Assembly (NCBI RefSeq): GCF_015291625.1 | Contig: NZ_CP030047.1 | Coordinates: 7,998,001 to 8,062,000, forward strand | Direction: 5' to 3' | DNA from: Bradyrhizobium sp. CCBAU 53421 | Lineage (GTDB): Bacteria; Pseudomonadota; Alphaproteobacteria; Rhizobiales; Xanthobacteraceae | Length of the DNA stretch: 64,000 nucleotides | Part shown: piece after piece, positions 8,536 through 17,858 of the stretch | How positions within the stretch are numbered: position 1 is the stretch's first letter | Layout of the letters: each line of letters begins with the position of its first letter | The notes under the pieces: model-generated | Database searches by the model: none | Told to the model about the DNA's origin: nothing | The model's input: only the letters and a program-made list of their open reading frames with translations | Made by a program: the position numbers and the translations under genes

Positions 8536-9579
8536 CTAGGCCCGCGCAGCGGCGTCTTTCTTAACAAAAAGCGGCGCCGCGCTGTTTACCACTTCTTTGG
8601 GGAGCATCCTTAGCTGCTCTGCGTCGAACGGCAGGTAAGTGAGATAGTTCGCGACGAGAGCACCCACGGCTTCCGCCTGTGCTGCATCTCGTTGGCGCTT
8701 GAGCGGCTCCCTGTCCGAACGTCGGGACAACCAAAGCTTATGGGCAGCCCAAACCCGCGGATCTGGGGCGACGATGCGCACCGGTTCGCCCTTTTCGTCG
8801 ATCGCGACCGCCTCGAAAGCTGGAGAATTCTGCAGCCAATGGAGCCCTTCGATTTGAACGGCAGTCAGGTCTTCGGGGTCCGAGCCGACCTTGTCGGGAA
8901 CCTTCTTCCAAGGAGGGCTCCGCATGGGCTTGATCAGATCGACGAGATAGCCGTCGCGGTTCACAGCTCGAAACGTCTGCTTAGTGCGTTCGAAGCTGGT
9001 GTCGACGCGTTGAAGTATCTTCAAGAGCGAAGATTCGGAGACGTCGTCGTCGGCTACGAAGGTAAGCCCGCCCCGCGCGTCAAACAGAAGGTCGATATCT
9101 TCCGTCGTGGCCAGGCCCGGATCGACTCTGACGCCGGAAGAGGCTTCATAAGCGTAGATCGCGTTTGTTCCAAGAATCCGAATGCCGGAGCCCAACATCC
9201 CGAAGCCGTCGAGAGCTCGTATGATCCGAGCTCCGATCAGGGGTACGCGACCCAAGCCAAGTGCACGATTGATCGCAGATTGTCGCTCCATCGTGTCACG
9301 CAGATTCTTCAAACGATCTTCAGCCGCAGCGCGCTTAGCCTCGAAGTCGGCCTTCATCTTTTCGGTTTCGGGAGACCGCGCCCCGAGCGAGCTTTGCTTT
9401 CGCAGGCCGGCTTTGTCATAGTAGCTTCGGGCGAGATATTCGTGGCCTTTGGACTTCACCCAGGTCACTGAACCGCGATGCGCGTCATACGCCTCCTTGG
9501 CGGCCCGCAGCGCTTGGAAGCGCTGCTGGCTGTTGACTACCTCGCGGCGCTGATCATTGTTAAGCTCTTGAAATTCCAT
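8536..9579 (-). CDS. GSU2403-type nucleotidyltransferase-fold protein
   Basis: 347 residues. The central part holds the nucleotidyltransferase fold signatures: GSGIRILGTNAIYAYEASSG followed by TTEDIDLLFDARG (the Gly plus DxD metal site) and later GYLVDLIKP. The N-terminal ~100 residues are a charged helical extension (QALRAAKEAYDAHRG, EKMKADFEAKRAAAEDRLKNL). This matches the family annotated as GSU2403 nucleotidyltransferase fold proteins (NTP_transf_8), whose biological role is not established; some fold relatives are toxins of abortive-infection systems. No antitoxin gene adjoins. No Shine-Dalgarno sequence is visible: the ATG directly follows the last of four repeats of an operator-like motif. 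Confidence 0.75.
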   Translation of the reverse strand: MEFQELNNDQRREVVNSQQRFQALRAAKEAYDAHRGSVTWVKSKGHEYLARSYYDKAGLRKQSSLGARSPETEKMKADFEAKRAAAEDRLKNLRDTMERQSAINRALGLGRVPLIGARIIRALDGFGMLGSGIRILGTNAIYAYEASSGVRVDPGLATTEDIDLLFDARGGLTFVADDDVSESSLLKILQRVDTSFERTKQTFRAVNRDGYLVDLIKPMRSPPWKKVPDKVGSDPEDLTAVQIEGLHWLQNSPAFEAVAIDEKGEPVRIVAPDPRVWAAHKLWLSRRSDREPLKRQRDAAQAEAVGALVANYLTYLPFDAEQLRMLPKEVVNSAAPLFVKKDAAARA

Positions 9580-9690
9580 GGTTTCAACACTTATGGCTGA
9601 TTTAGGTCCAAACTGTTTGAACCGTATTTATCATTAAAAATCAACGGTTTCAACAGTTACGTTGGAAATAATACCAAATTGTTGAAACAG
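9580..9690 (-). promoter_or_regulatory. Four-copy operator-like repeat at the nucleotidyltransferase start
   Basis: Copies of a CGGTTTCAACAGTT-type motif occur at 9580-9593 (GGTTTCAACACTTA), 9645-9658 (CGGTTTCAACAGTT) and, inverted, at 9611-9624 (AACTGTTTGAACCG) and 9677-9690 (AATTGTTGAAACAG). They alternate in orientation at spacings of roughly 31-34 bases and the proximal copy abuts the start codon. The DNA around them is AT-rich compared with its neighbours. This is typical of a tightly repressed promoter with cooperative operator binding; the cognate regulator is not in the window. Confidence 0.65.
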
Positions 9691-9704
9691 GGAACTGCAG
9701 CAGG

Positions 9705-9920
9705 AGCGCGATCCTCGTTACCCACGACATCGGCGAAGCCATCGCCATTGCCGATCGCGTGCTGGTGCTGAGCGCCCGCCCGGCGACGGTCCAGTCAATG
9801 CCTGTGATCGACCTGCGGCGCGCCAACGGTGTCCCCGCAGGCCTGCGCACCGAGCCGAAGTTCCAGGAGTATTTTGCGAAGATCTGGGGCGATCCGGAAA
9901 AGCCCGGCGGCTTGCGGTAG
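9705..9920 (+). pseudogene. C-terminal remnant of a nitrate/sulfonate-type ABC ATPase
   Basis: An open frame without a start encodes SAILVTHDIGEAIAIADRVL, then LVLSARPATVQSMPVIDL and a tail ending KIWGDPEKPGGLR-stop. The H-loop region VTHDIGEAIAIADRV and the downstream tail are typical of SsuB/TauB/NrtD-like ATPases. The Walker A, signature and Walker B regions are gone, so this is a 3' fragment left by a rearrangement whose left junction lies at about 9700, next to the operator array. Confidence 0.8.
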
Positions 9921-10288
9921 GCCGATTGCCCGCGATTACAGGGGCATGATGCGACGAAGTTATGCAAAGGCTTCGAGCTTTTCGAACACCGTGCCGACAA
10001 GCACCACCAGTGCCGCGCCGATTGCCAAGTTCATGGCAAAAGGACCGAAAGCGGCGCGTGACGAAGCGTATGTCCGAGCTTTCGGCGCAGCTCGCGCGCC
10101 GTCAGGCGGGCCGGCGACCGAACAGGCCGCCGAGCGCATGGCGCTGCGTCGGCGGCGCCGGTTTCGACATTGCCGAACACGGCGGTGTCGGCATCGTCGG
10201 CCGACGGCGATCCGGCAGCGCTCCGGCAAGGTTAACAAGACAGGTGCTCTGGTTAGCCCGGCCGCCTTTTTGAGGCGCTCGGCAAGCC
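9921..10288. other. No gene recognised
   Basis: GC-rich text with overlapping short frames on both strands, none with a start and recognisable family. Probably scrambled or decayed coding sequence between the ATPase remnant and the AT-rich promoter region of the fic remnant. Confidence 0.3.
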
Positions 10289-10453
10289 GTGAATATTTTT
10301 CACAAAAAATGCTCTGTTGAATTGTTTTTCATACGATAGGATAGAAATTCAGCCATGAGGCGAACTTTGGGAAGAAAATTCACGCATGGAGAACATTTTT
10401 CATAGGATTTTCGAGTGAGCATACAGTTTTCAGGCCCGGCGAACGTTTTTCAC
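10289..10453. repeat. Repeated GAAnnTTTTTCAC motif upstream of the fic remnant
   Basis: Four copies of the same motif stand in an AT-rich stretch: GTGAATATTTTTCAC (10289-10303, a perfect 5-base-arm palindrome), TTGAATTGTTTTTCAT (from 10317), GAGAACATTTTTCAT (from 10389) and GCGAACGTTTTTCAC (from 10439). A fifth weaker match (GAAGAAAATTCAC) lies near 10371. All precede the ribosome site of the fic gene, so an operator array is the simplest reading. Confidence 0.55.
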
Positions 10454-10471
10454 GACCGGAGGCTCCCCGCA

Positions 10472-11355
10472 ATGGGCGCCCCCGCCGGTTACGCTGCCCT
10501 CATCAATGCTTATAAGCTGACTGTTCCGGTTTCCCCGTGCCCTTTCGGCGATTGGCGCCAAGCACCGCATCATTGAGCGAGGCGGCTGGCGCATCTTTAC
10601 CCCGCGCCATGCTCCCGAGGCCTCCCTTGAAGGGCACCTGACTTTTGCCCTCAAGAACGAGGGACTGGACCTTGCCGTTCTGAAGCGGCTGTTCCTCGCC
10701 GTTAAGGAAGAAGAAATCGCCGAACTCGTCTGCCAGAAGCCTACCGGCCTCTATACTCGCCGCATCTGGTTTTTGTACGAGTGGCTGCTTGGCCGTGAGC
10801 TCAAGCTGCCTGCCGCAGACAAGGTTTCATATGTGGATGCCGTCGACACCGAACTTCAGTTCGGAGGAAGCGGGGAGAATTCGGCTCGGCATCGCGTCCG
10901 CAACAACCCTCCCGGCACGCCAGAATTTTGTCCGCTCGTCTTTAAGACTCCTGCGCTGAACGAGTTCATCGCTCAGGACTGGAAGGAGCGAGCACGCGCG
11001 GTCGTCAGCGAAGTTCTGAAAGACTTGCTCGCGCGCACGGCCGCGTTTCTGCTGCTGAAGGATTCAAAGTCCAGCTACGTGATCGAAGGCGAAAGGCCTC
11101 CCCAGGATCGTATCCAGCGATGGGGCCGTGCCATCGGCGAGGCAGGCCGAGCGCCGCTCGACGAGCAGGAATTTCTTCGTCTGCAGGGCATCGTGATCGG
11201 CGACGAGCGTTTCGTGAGGCTCGGCTTTCGCAAGGAGGGCGGCTTCGTCGGCGAGCATGACCGCGAAACGCAGCGGTCTATTCCGAACCATATCAGCGCG
11301 CGCCACGAGGATATTGCTTCCCTTATGGCGGGGCTGATCGCCTTCGACCATAGCG
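10472..11355 (+). pseudogene. Fic-family protein, frameshifted and truncated
   Basis: A GGAGG ribosome site precedes ATG 10472 (MGAPAGYAALINAYKLTVP). The frame must change near 10528 to continue as PRALSAIGAKHRIIERGGWR and on through LFLAVKEEEIAELV, IWFLYEWLLGREL and FLLLKDSKSSYVIEGERPP to DIASLMAGLIAFDHSAA. That block order is the N-terminal region of Fic proteins that carry the inhibitory-helix-like SxxxEGE motif. The catalytic HPFxxGNGR motif should follow but is absent: at about 11355 the sequence passes into an oppositely oriented Lrp/AsnC fragment. Frameshift plus truncation make it nonfunctional. Fic proteins AMPylate targets or act as toxins. Confidence 0.8.
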
Positions 11356-11529
11356 CGGCGAAACGATTGAGACGTCCGCTTCTATCACGCGCCTTGATCG
11401 CAAGCGCTTCAGCCGGCGCTGCACTCCGGATGCAGACAAGCCGATCTTCTCGCCGAGCGCTTCACTGCTCAGCCGATTGTTGTGTTGCACAAGATCAAGA
11501 AGACGAGCATCGAATATGTCGAGTGTCAT
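11350..11529 (-). pseudogene. N-terminal fragment of an Lrp/AsnC regulator
   Basis: ATG 11529 opens MTLDIFDARLLDLVQHNNRL, then EKIGLSASGVQRRLKRLRS, and stops being recognisable after VIEADVSIVSP. This is the helix-turn-helix of an Lrp/AsnC regulator; the ligand (RAM) domain is missing. The break coincides with the 3' break of the fic gene, so one rearrangement truncated both. Confidence 0.8.
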
Positions 11530-12373
11530 GGCTCCGCTGCCGTCAATGGAGTGCGGTCGCTTTCGGTCCTGTCGCACCGGGTCCTTGTGCACTATATCTT
11601 CCGGCCTCCTCAGCTATGCAAACTTCAGCTTCAGCGTTAGTCTTCGCCATTGCGAGCACTTGTCGCGGAATTCATTTCTGTGGTTGCCCACGAGAAGCTA
11701 CGCGCCAAAGTTGGCCGAGATTGCTTCAGCGCCATTGCTTCTCCTCGCTGATCCACCAGGATCCGGGCAGTACCCCCGGCTTCACGAACGCGTCCATGCC
11801 CACAGCAAGCGCAGACGAAGAAAACAGGTTCAAGTTGCGATTCCGGATTGACCGTCCGGCTTGACCGATGCCAGAGAACCAACCGGCCAGAACGCCTCGC
11901 CACTGGGCGAGAACAAATCGGAGAGGTGGGCGACATCGTCTCGGAATCGGCGGGCGACTTCATATCGGTACGCCTGGGCGACTTCGTCGGAATCCGCAAC
12001 GGGGTAACTGCCCGCCAAGGTATAGCGGCCTGGATCACCATCATGCTTTAATCCTTGGCGATGGCAGACGCATCGGGAAAATTTGCCGAGCCCGCACACT
12101 GATGACCGGGTTCAGGCCCAGCGGGTCGGATATTATCTACTTCCCGTGGACGTAGAGAACGCGTTGCTTGTCAGTGATCTGTCGATTTCCTGGAGCCAGC
12201 GATCGAAGTTATTCAACTATACCTTGTGGCCCACATACGCGTTGCGGCTGATTTTTCAGCAGGCTTACAACGTAGGATCTGCCATAATACAGGAACAAAT
12301 CTTCCACCCTCGAAGACTCGAACAATCGCTCCGCGAAGCGATTGCTCGCGAGCACGATTCGGCCTGTGCCTGA
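11530..12373. other. No gene recognised, probably decayed coding DNA
   Basis: Several overlapping frames are open. The best is on the minus strand between 12099 and 11830 (contains SYPVADSDEVAQAYRYEVAR and DLFSPSGEAFWPVGS), but I cannot assign it to a family and it has no good start. Treat as unassigned. Confidence 0.3.
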
Positions 12374-12934
12374 TCAGCTGATTCTGATGTCGTTATTTGG
12401 CGTGGGAGGGCGAGGAGGCTGCGCTGCAGCGAGATCCCAGAGCATATAGGTCGCAGCTTCGCCGTAGCACGCTAACTTTGCGCGCAATTCCGCATCCGTC
12501 GTGACGGACCGAAAGCCGAACTGTTCCCATAGCGGCCGCGTGGCATAGACCGAGACCAACGCTAGAACTGCCCCCGACGAGCGTGCGAGTTGATCGAGAG
12601 TCCGGATATAGGCGGCTGCTACACCACCGCGGGCGAAGGGCAACACGGCAACGTCGTGCACGTAGAGGCAGTCCGCATCGTCGGGCAAGCTTGCTAGGAA
12701 GCAATCGAGCGGCGGAATCTGATACTGCTTCCAGGGGTGGGCAAGGCCGTAGCCGACTATCCCTTCATCCCCGACGAGCACGCGGCAGCCGTCGGGACAA
12801 AGCCGCATCTTCTCCGCAAACACGTCAGGCCGCTCAAAAAGATCGGGATGGATGCGCTCTGCGATCGCGATGATCGCAGCAGTGTCGGTCGTGCTGGCCG
12901 GACGCCAATGAGGCTTGCTCACGTCCATCCTCAT
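12374..12934 (-). CDS. GNAT-family N-acetyltransferase
   Basis: 186 residues. The order WRPASTTDTAAIIAIAERIH, RVLVGDEGIVGYGLAHPW, CLYVHDVAVLPFARGGVAAAYI (the acetyl-CoA-binding region) and LVSVYATRPLWEQFGFRSV (the C-terminal YxxxG-F signature) is that of a Gcn5-related acetyltransferase. The pyrophosphate loop is RGGVAAAY rather than the consensus Q/RxxGxG/A, slightly degenerate. Complete at both ends and apparently functional although flanked by debris. Substrate unknown. Confidence 0.85.
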   Translation of the reverse strand: MRMDVSKPHWRPASTTDTAAIIAIAERIHPDLFERPDVFAEKMRLCPDGCRVLVGDEGIVGYGLAHPWKQYQIPPLDCFLASLPDDADCLYVHDVAVLPFARGGVAAAYIRTLDQLARSSGAVLALVSVYATRPLWEQFGFRSVTTDAELRAKLACYGEAATYMLWDLAAAQPPRPPTPNNDIRIS

Positions 12935-13272
12935 CCCCTCTCATTCGTCCAATCGATTCGGTCGCTACCATGGGCGCAGCGAAGAATATCGCTGCCATCG
13001 TCGCAGGACAACACGCCGCTCGACTCCCGAATCGTGATCCGGCCCAGATACCGTTTCCCGCTCGCGTTACGGCGGGAGTCGTTGACTCGTCCGGAAAGAC
13101 TACAAGTATGAAGCGCAGTACGGACGGAAGTGGCGGCAATTGATCAAGTACGAAACGCTTGAGCATACTTGAGGAAAAGGATCTCTCGGCTTTGCTCCTC
13201 CCGGCCAGAAGAAAGACAATGGATTTCTCTCGTTCGGCGAGTCCCTTCCCGGTCATGTCGCGCCGCGTCAAG
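12935..13272. other. Non-coding gap containing a short repeat
   Basis: No gene seen. Bases 13151-13200 (ACGCTTGAGCATACTTGAGG and the following ~30 bases) closely match 26204-26253 at the end of the iclR gene, including the TCTCGGCTxxGCTCC phrase. Confidence 0.5.
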
Positions 13273-14030
13273 TCTTGGAAGTAGATCGGCTTAAGCGATG
13301 GGCAACGCTGTCTCGATGAAGCGTTCGATTTTTCTAAGTAAGCTCTGGTGTTGCGCCGTGCCTTCTTGTCGGGTTTGGGTTGGCTCAGAAGAACCTGTCT
13401 GCCGCGCTCTTCCCACCCGGATCGCCGCTATCGTCCTGGGCGACAAAATTCTCGACAGTCTATTGCCCGGTCATGCTGCAAAGGAATTCTTCCAAGCCCC
13501 GTCAGCTTATCGACAGCTAAGCCTCATAACGTCACATGCCTATCCACACTGACCGGTCCCGCTGATCTCTCCTCTGGCGAGCGATAATGGAATGGATCCT
13601 TAAACAATATCAAGCGAGGGAACGTCTCGAATTCCGTACGGACGTCCTGTATCGAGCTGCAACTGCTCGGCTCGTGGATCAGGTGGCATGTTTGGCGGTC
13701 GCAACCGGGGCCTTGATGGCTTGCATATAGTTCGTCCGTTATTGTCCATCCGCGGTGACAAGTATCGGCTCGAAAAGCACCGATCCGGCGCATCTCCCCG
13801 ATTTGGCGTAAGAGGCGGTTAATGGACACAGGGCAGGCCCAGCGCACCACCATTGCTCCCGAACCTTCCGAGCGGGCCCATCGGCAGGGTTGCCTGTGCG
13901 GTCTCACCCGGGCCGCAACGGAGTGGGTCGGAGCATTGACCAGAGCACGGGTCCCCGCCGCCGATCCAACAAACCTTGAGGATCCCGCCGCCAGGGAGCC
14001 GTCGATGGACCAGCTCCTGGAGGGCTGGGC
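13273..14030 (+). repeat. Long direct repeat, copy A (effector promoter and 5' end)
   Basis: From about 13273 through the first part of the LRR effector gene, the sequence matches 33455-34180 with only scattered substitutions and small indels. The unit contains the tts box, a spacer of about 290 bases and the start of the effector coding region. The 290-base untranslated leader is as conserved as the tts box itself. Confidence 0.85.
13501..13535 (+). promoter_or_regulatory. tts box (TtsI-binding promoter element)
   Basis: GTCAGCTTATCGACAGCTAA followed by GCCTCATAACGTCAC. This agrees with the rhizobial tts-box consensus (GTCAGCTTnTCGAAAGCTnA, CC, CGTCAC) at nearly every conserved position. 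It lies 286 bases before the effector ATG, an unusually long leader. Confidence 0.92.
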
Positions 14031-15753
14031 TGCCGAAGAGGGGCAGGGCGAACACGAAGACCGGCAAGAGGCCGTCGGACGAACGAGAGCTTTGCGGGAC
14101 GCGGCGGCCAACGAGGATGTGGCGCAGTGGCTGGAGCTTTCATCGCTGTCCTTGACCAGCTTGTCCGCCGCGCTCCCACCCAGGCTCCAGCGCCTGACTG
14201 TCAACGACAATCAGCTCACCAGCTTGCCGGCTGCCCTTCCCGCCGAACTTTTGCGACTCTCCGCCATCAGCAACCGGCTAACTGGCCTACCCACTGCCCT
14301 TCCGATCGGGCTCCAACGTCTAAACGTCGACCACAATCAGCTGGACAATCTGCCCAATACTCTTCCGGCAACGCTTCGGGAGCTCGACGCCAGCGGCAAC
14401 CGGCTGACCAGCCTGCCCGACCTTCCGGCCGGGCTTCAGCGCCTGAGCGTCGATGACAATCAGCTGGACAGTCTGCCCGATAACCTTCCGGCAACGCTTC
14501 AGGTGCTCAACGTCCGCGGCAACCGGCTGGCCAGTTTGCCCGAGACACTCCCGGCTGGAATCCGCCAGTTCGACGCCGGCCGCAATCGGCTGACCGCACT
14601 GCCCGAAACCCTCCCAAGTGAGCTCAGTTGGCTTAGCATTAGCGGTAACGAGCTGACGAGTTTGCCCAACACCCTCCCGCCTTCGCTCCTGACTCTCTTC
14701 GCCGACCACAACGAGCTGAGCAGCTTGCCTGAGACCCTGCTGACGCAACTCAGCGCTCAATGCACTATCGATCTGGACGAGAATCCGCTTCCCGAGCGGG
14801 TGCGGACCAATCTAGCGGCAGCCCTCAATGCTGCGGACTATGTCGGCCCGCAAGTCTTCTTCTCGATGGGCGAAGGAGCGGAGAACGGTCAGGCCCGGCC
14901 CCTGGGCGAGGCAGTCGCGAGCTGGCTCGAGCACGAGCCGGCAATTGTAGCCGCCTGGCAGGGCTTCGCCGACGAGCCGGGTGCCCAGCAATACTCACGC
15001 TTCCTCGACAGGCTGCGGGATACCGTGAGCTATAACAATGACGCGTTCCGGGAGACGGTGGCGGAGGATCTTCGGCAAACCGCGACCAGGCCGCGATTGC
15101 GCGAGCAGTACTTTCAGCTGGCCATCGGAGCGAGTGCGAGCTGCGAGGATCGGATCACTTTGACCTGGAACGACATGCAAACCGCACGCCTGAACGCTGA
15201 TGTGGAGGACGGGGCCTATGACGAGCGGCTCGACGAGCTCCTGCAGCAGGGCCGCGTCATGTTTCGCCAGGACGCATTAGAGCAGATTGCGCGCGACAAG
15301 GTCAGCTCGCTTCGCTTTGTCGACGAAATCGAGGTCTACCTCGCCTATCAAGTCAAGCTGCGCGATGTGCTGCAGCTGCAGCACATCGCTCCGAACATGC
15401 GCTTTTTCGCTGTCTCCCACGTCACCGAGCACGACATTGCCGCAGCCGAGACGTCGGTGCGAAACCAGGAAGCGACGGGATTCGCCGACTATCTGGCGAC
15501 GCGCTGGCAACCCTGGGAGACGGTGGTGAGCCGCATCGCGCCTCAGGCCTATAAAGCAATGCAGGAGCGGCTCTTCGCTGCGATGGGCGACGAGTTCAAC
15601 AGCCGCCTGGCGCAACGGCTTGCCGAGCATGGTCTGACCGGCGACGCCGATGCCGAGCGGATGTTGGGTGCCCAGATCAACAAGGAAATCGCCCGCGAGA
15701 TCAAGGGCGCGTTGATGCATCACGTGCTCGCAGACCGTGGCCTCACGCTATGA
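13822..15753 (+). CDS. nopM: NopM/IpaH-type LRR-NEL E3 ubiquitin ligase effector
   Basis: 643 residues. Residues ~105-320 hold about ten 20-residue leucine-rich repeats of the LPxxLPxxLxxLxVxxNxLTS type found only in bacterial NEL effectors. Residues ~350-643 form the NEL (novel E3 ligase) domain with catalytic cysteine C441 in the CED motif (GASASCEDRI). NopM/IpaH/SspH proteins are injected by type III secretion and ubiquitinate host proteins. ATG 13822 follows AGAGGCGG. A tts box lies upstream and a YopJ-type effector follows, so the two probably form one TtsI-dependent unit. A dead partial copy lies at 34016-34340. The subfamily number cannot be assigned. Confidence 0.95.
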   Translation: MDTGQAQRTTIAPEPSERAHRQGCLCGLTRAATEWVGALTRARVPAADPTNLEDPAAREPSMDQLLEGWAAEEGQGEHEDRQEAVGRTRALRDAAANEDVAQWLELSSLSLTSLSAALPPRLQRLTVNDNQLTSLPAALPAELLRLSAISNRLTGLPTALPIGLQRLNVDHNQLDNLPNTLPATLRELDASGNRLTSLPDLPAGLQRLSVDDNQLDSLPDNLPATLQVLNVRGNRLASLPETLPAGIRQFDAGRNRLTALPETLPSELSWLSISGNELTSLPNTLPPSLLTLFADHNELSSLPETLLTQLSAQCTIDLDENPLPERVRTNLAAALNAADYVGPQVFFSMGEGAENGQARPLGEAVASWLEHEPAIVAAWQGFADEPGAQQYSRFLDRLRDTVSYNNDAFRETVAEDLRQTATRPRLREQYFQLAIGASASCEDRITLTWNDMQTARLNADVEDGAYDERLDELLQQGRVMFRQDALEQIARDKVSSLRFVDEIEVYLAYQVKLRDVLQLQHIAPNMRFFAVSHVTEHDIAAAETSVRNQEATGFADYLATRWQPWETVVSRIAPQAYKAMQERLFAAMGDEFNSRLAQRLAEHGLTGDADAERMLGAQINKEIAREIKGALMHHVLADRGLTL

Positions 15754-15970
15754 AGGGTGCCCTTCAATCAAGCGACATTAGCGGTCTTGGACCCAGCTCT
15801 CCTCTTTGGTCCTCTGGAACCTTAGTCGACCGTGGCGCGCGCTCGTACCATCGAGCAAGAGGCCTCATCCAGACCTTCGACGACGCTCAATGCGCAGTCA
15901 AGACTCAGATCAGCCCTTGCGGGCGAGCTCGTGGCGAGCCCGACCGGGCTCCTTTCAACGAGAGGTAAGA

Positions 15971-17095
15971 ATGGGCGGTTGCATTTCACGACTGAGCGCA
16001 CGGCGCGAGACTTCTCAGGATGATGGACAGACCCAGGAAGCGGATTTTGCCGTTCAGCTGGATTCCGTGCGATCGGCCTCGCCTCGATCCATTGATGAAC
16101 CGGAGCATGCGGCCGGCCCCTCTCGTGAGGCCGATCTCGGAACTACGTCGCAACCTATTCGGCCAGCCCGCATTGACGAAAAGCTCCAACTGCTTGAGCA
16201 AACACTCGAGCGCGCCAGCGAAGAGGGAGTTTCGTCCGGTCTAGTCGACTACGGTCAGCAAGTCGCTCGCAATCTGGCTGCCAACATCCAGACCGACGAG
16301 AAACTGCTCTCTCTCGATGTCGACAATATTGATCGCCTAGCGGACAGCTACAACGAGCGCTACCCGGACCTTAATCTCAGATATATGGGTTCACCTGCTA
16401 ATTTTCTCGAAGCGTTGACAGACCGATCATCGACTGGTGGCTGGCGTGCCATCGTACGGCTGGCAGATGGCGAGGCGCACCACTTTGCTGCGGATATTCG
16501 AACCCGGGCCGGGGCGGCTCCGACGGTCATCGTGATGGAGCCGGCCGACCTTTACACCTTTATCGCTCCATACTCCCGACTGCGAGGGGAGACACTACAA
16601 CAGCTAGGGCCGGAGCCGAAGTGGGCCTTTATCGGGGTTGGTGTGCAGAAATCTGCAAGCGACTGCGTGATGTTCAGCATGCAATGTGCACTGGCGGCAC
16701 GCCAAAATTCATCAACCTTCGATGACTGGCACAACAATCTTCGTCGGCACGGAACGATCGCCGATGAGCGGGATATTTCAAGCGACTACATGGCTTCACC
16801 CGACGCCATATTGGAATTTGCTCAAATAAACCTGTTCCATGGGGAAAAGGTCCTTCCGGCGCTGTTTTACAAGCACGCCCACTCGACCAGAGTCATCGAG
16901 GAAGCTGCAGGCAACCGGGCTGGTTTCAGAGACGAAGATGTGAGCACCAGCAGTCGCGCCCCCAAAACGGAGTCGTTGGCCGAAAGACGCGAAGCTTTTG
17001 CTGTCCAGCGCGGAACGCTGAAGTACAGCGCATCTATCGAGACGTCGAGGGCGACCAAGATCCGCAGAGCATTGGACGGCATGCTATCTGACTAG
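15971..17095 (+). CDS. nopJ: YopJ-family acetyltransferase effector (NopJ type)
   Basis: 374 residues from ATG 15971, which has a strong AGAGGT site. The N-terminus MGGCISRL is a textbook eukaryotic N-myristoylation (G2) plus palmitoylation (C4) signal, implying targeting to host membranes after injection. The YopJ catalytic triad is intact: H171 (GEAHHFAADIR), E190 (VIVMEPADL) and C232 (KSASDCVMFS). Family members acetylate Ser/Thr/Lys of host kinases or other proteins. Rhizobial homologues are NopJ (Y4lO in NGR234). No tts box of its own is visible in the 217-base gap after nopM, so cotranscription is likely. Confidence 0.93.
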   Translation: MGGCISRLSARRETSQDDGQTQEADFAVQLDSVRSASPRSIDEPEHAAGPSREADLGTTSQPIRPARIDEKLQLLEQTLERASEEGVSSGLVDYGQQVARNLAANIQTDEKLLSLDVDNIDRLADSYNERYPDLNLRYMGSPANFLEALTDRSSTGGWRAIVRLADGEAHHFAADIRTRAGAAPTVIVMEPADLYTFIAPYSRLRGETLQQLGPEPKWAFIGVGVQKSASDCVMFSMQCALAARQNSSTFDDWHNNLRRHGTIADERDISSDYMASPDAILEFAQINLFHGEKVLPALFYKHAHSTRVIEEAAGNRAGFRDEDVSTSSRAPKTESLAERREAFAVQRGTLKYSASIETSRATKIRRALDGMLSD

Positions 17096-17858
17096 GATTA
17101 ACCAACATTCACGAGTCCCGCAGATATGCCTGAATCAATGCGTTTCCGGACCCTTTTGATTCGAAGCGTGCTGTCGGCCTGAAGCGCTATGCGCGAAGCG
17201 AGACGCAATAAGCTCGCAATGCACCATGCTTCCAGCCAAGGTGGGTGATCCCGGCCGCAGCGGTGTCGGCGTCGCCCATGAGGTTTTTTGCGGGCTGTCC
17301 GGTTCGGCTTACTGTGCAGCCCCACGGCAATGACAAGCGGAAGAAGGCAACGCGCGTTTCACCGGCCTAGGCCGGTGTTTGCGAGCAAGTGTTGCCCGAA
17401 CTGATTAAGGATCACAACCAATTGGCCAATAGCACTCTGGTTAGTGTATCAGCACAAACGAAAGGCTCCCGCATCTGTATCGCAATTAAAGGATCGCCAA
17501 GGTCGCAGGTGGTGATCGTCGCCGATCCCAGAAAGTCACGGACGCTCAGAATCCTACGGCACTCGGCCGCTGACCTCCTCGTTCATCACACGCCCGACCG
17601 AGCCGATCTTCCGGTTGTCGGCGCGCCCGCGACCCTTCGCTTGTGATCAGCATCCCTTTTTCACGCTTTTCCGTTTCAATCGCTAATCCGCCGTGTCCTT
17701 AGACAGATGCGGGTTAGCGGAGCACGTCAGTTTCGTAAGCTTCTGAAGGCCGGACCCCGCTCAACGTTGCCTCTCCTGCCGCCAGCTTTTTTGAAGCATT
17801 GCGTTGGGCATGATACCGATATGAAACGGCAGCTTGCAGCGTCTCGTTTGCGGCCACC
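17096..17858. other. Decayed or non-coding interval
   Basis: No supported gene. A frame at 17389-17646 (LPELIKDHNQLANSTLVSVS onward) has no recognisable domain or ribosome site. Around 17341-17380 the text ACCGGCCTAGGCCGGTGT forms a strong short palindrome, which could act as a terminator stem for the effector operon although no T-run follows. Confidence 0.3.

Noticed and set aside
8247..8567. 106-residue minus-strand frame with hydrophobic VTPIIVIGIIIARSS stretch
   Set aside because: Overlaps the end of the nucleotidyltransferase gene, lacks a ribosome site and any recognisable family.
11848..12051. Plus-strand frame MTVRLDRCQRTNRPERLATG onward
   Set aside because: No family resemblance, no ribosome site, and the opposite strand is equally open; treated as unassigned decayed DNA.
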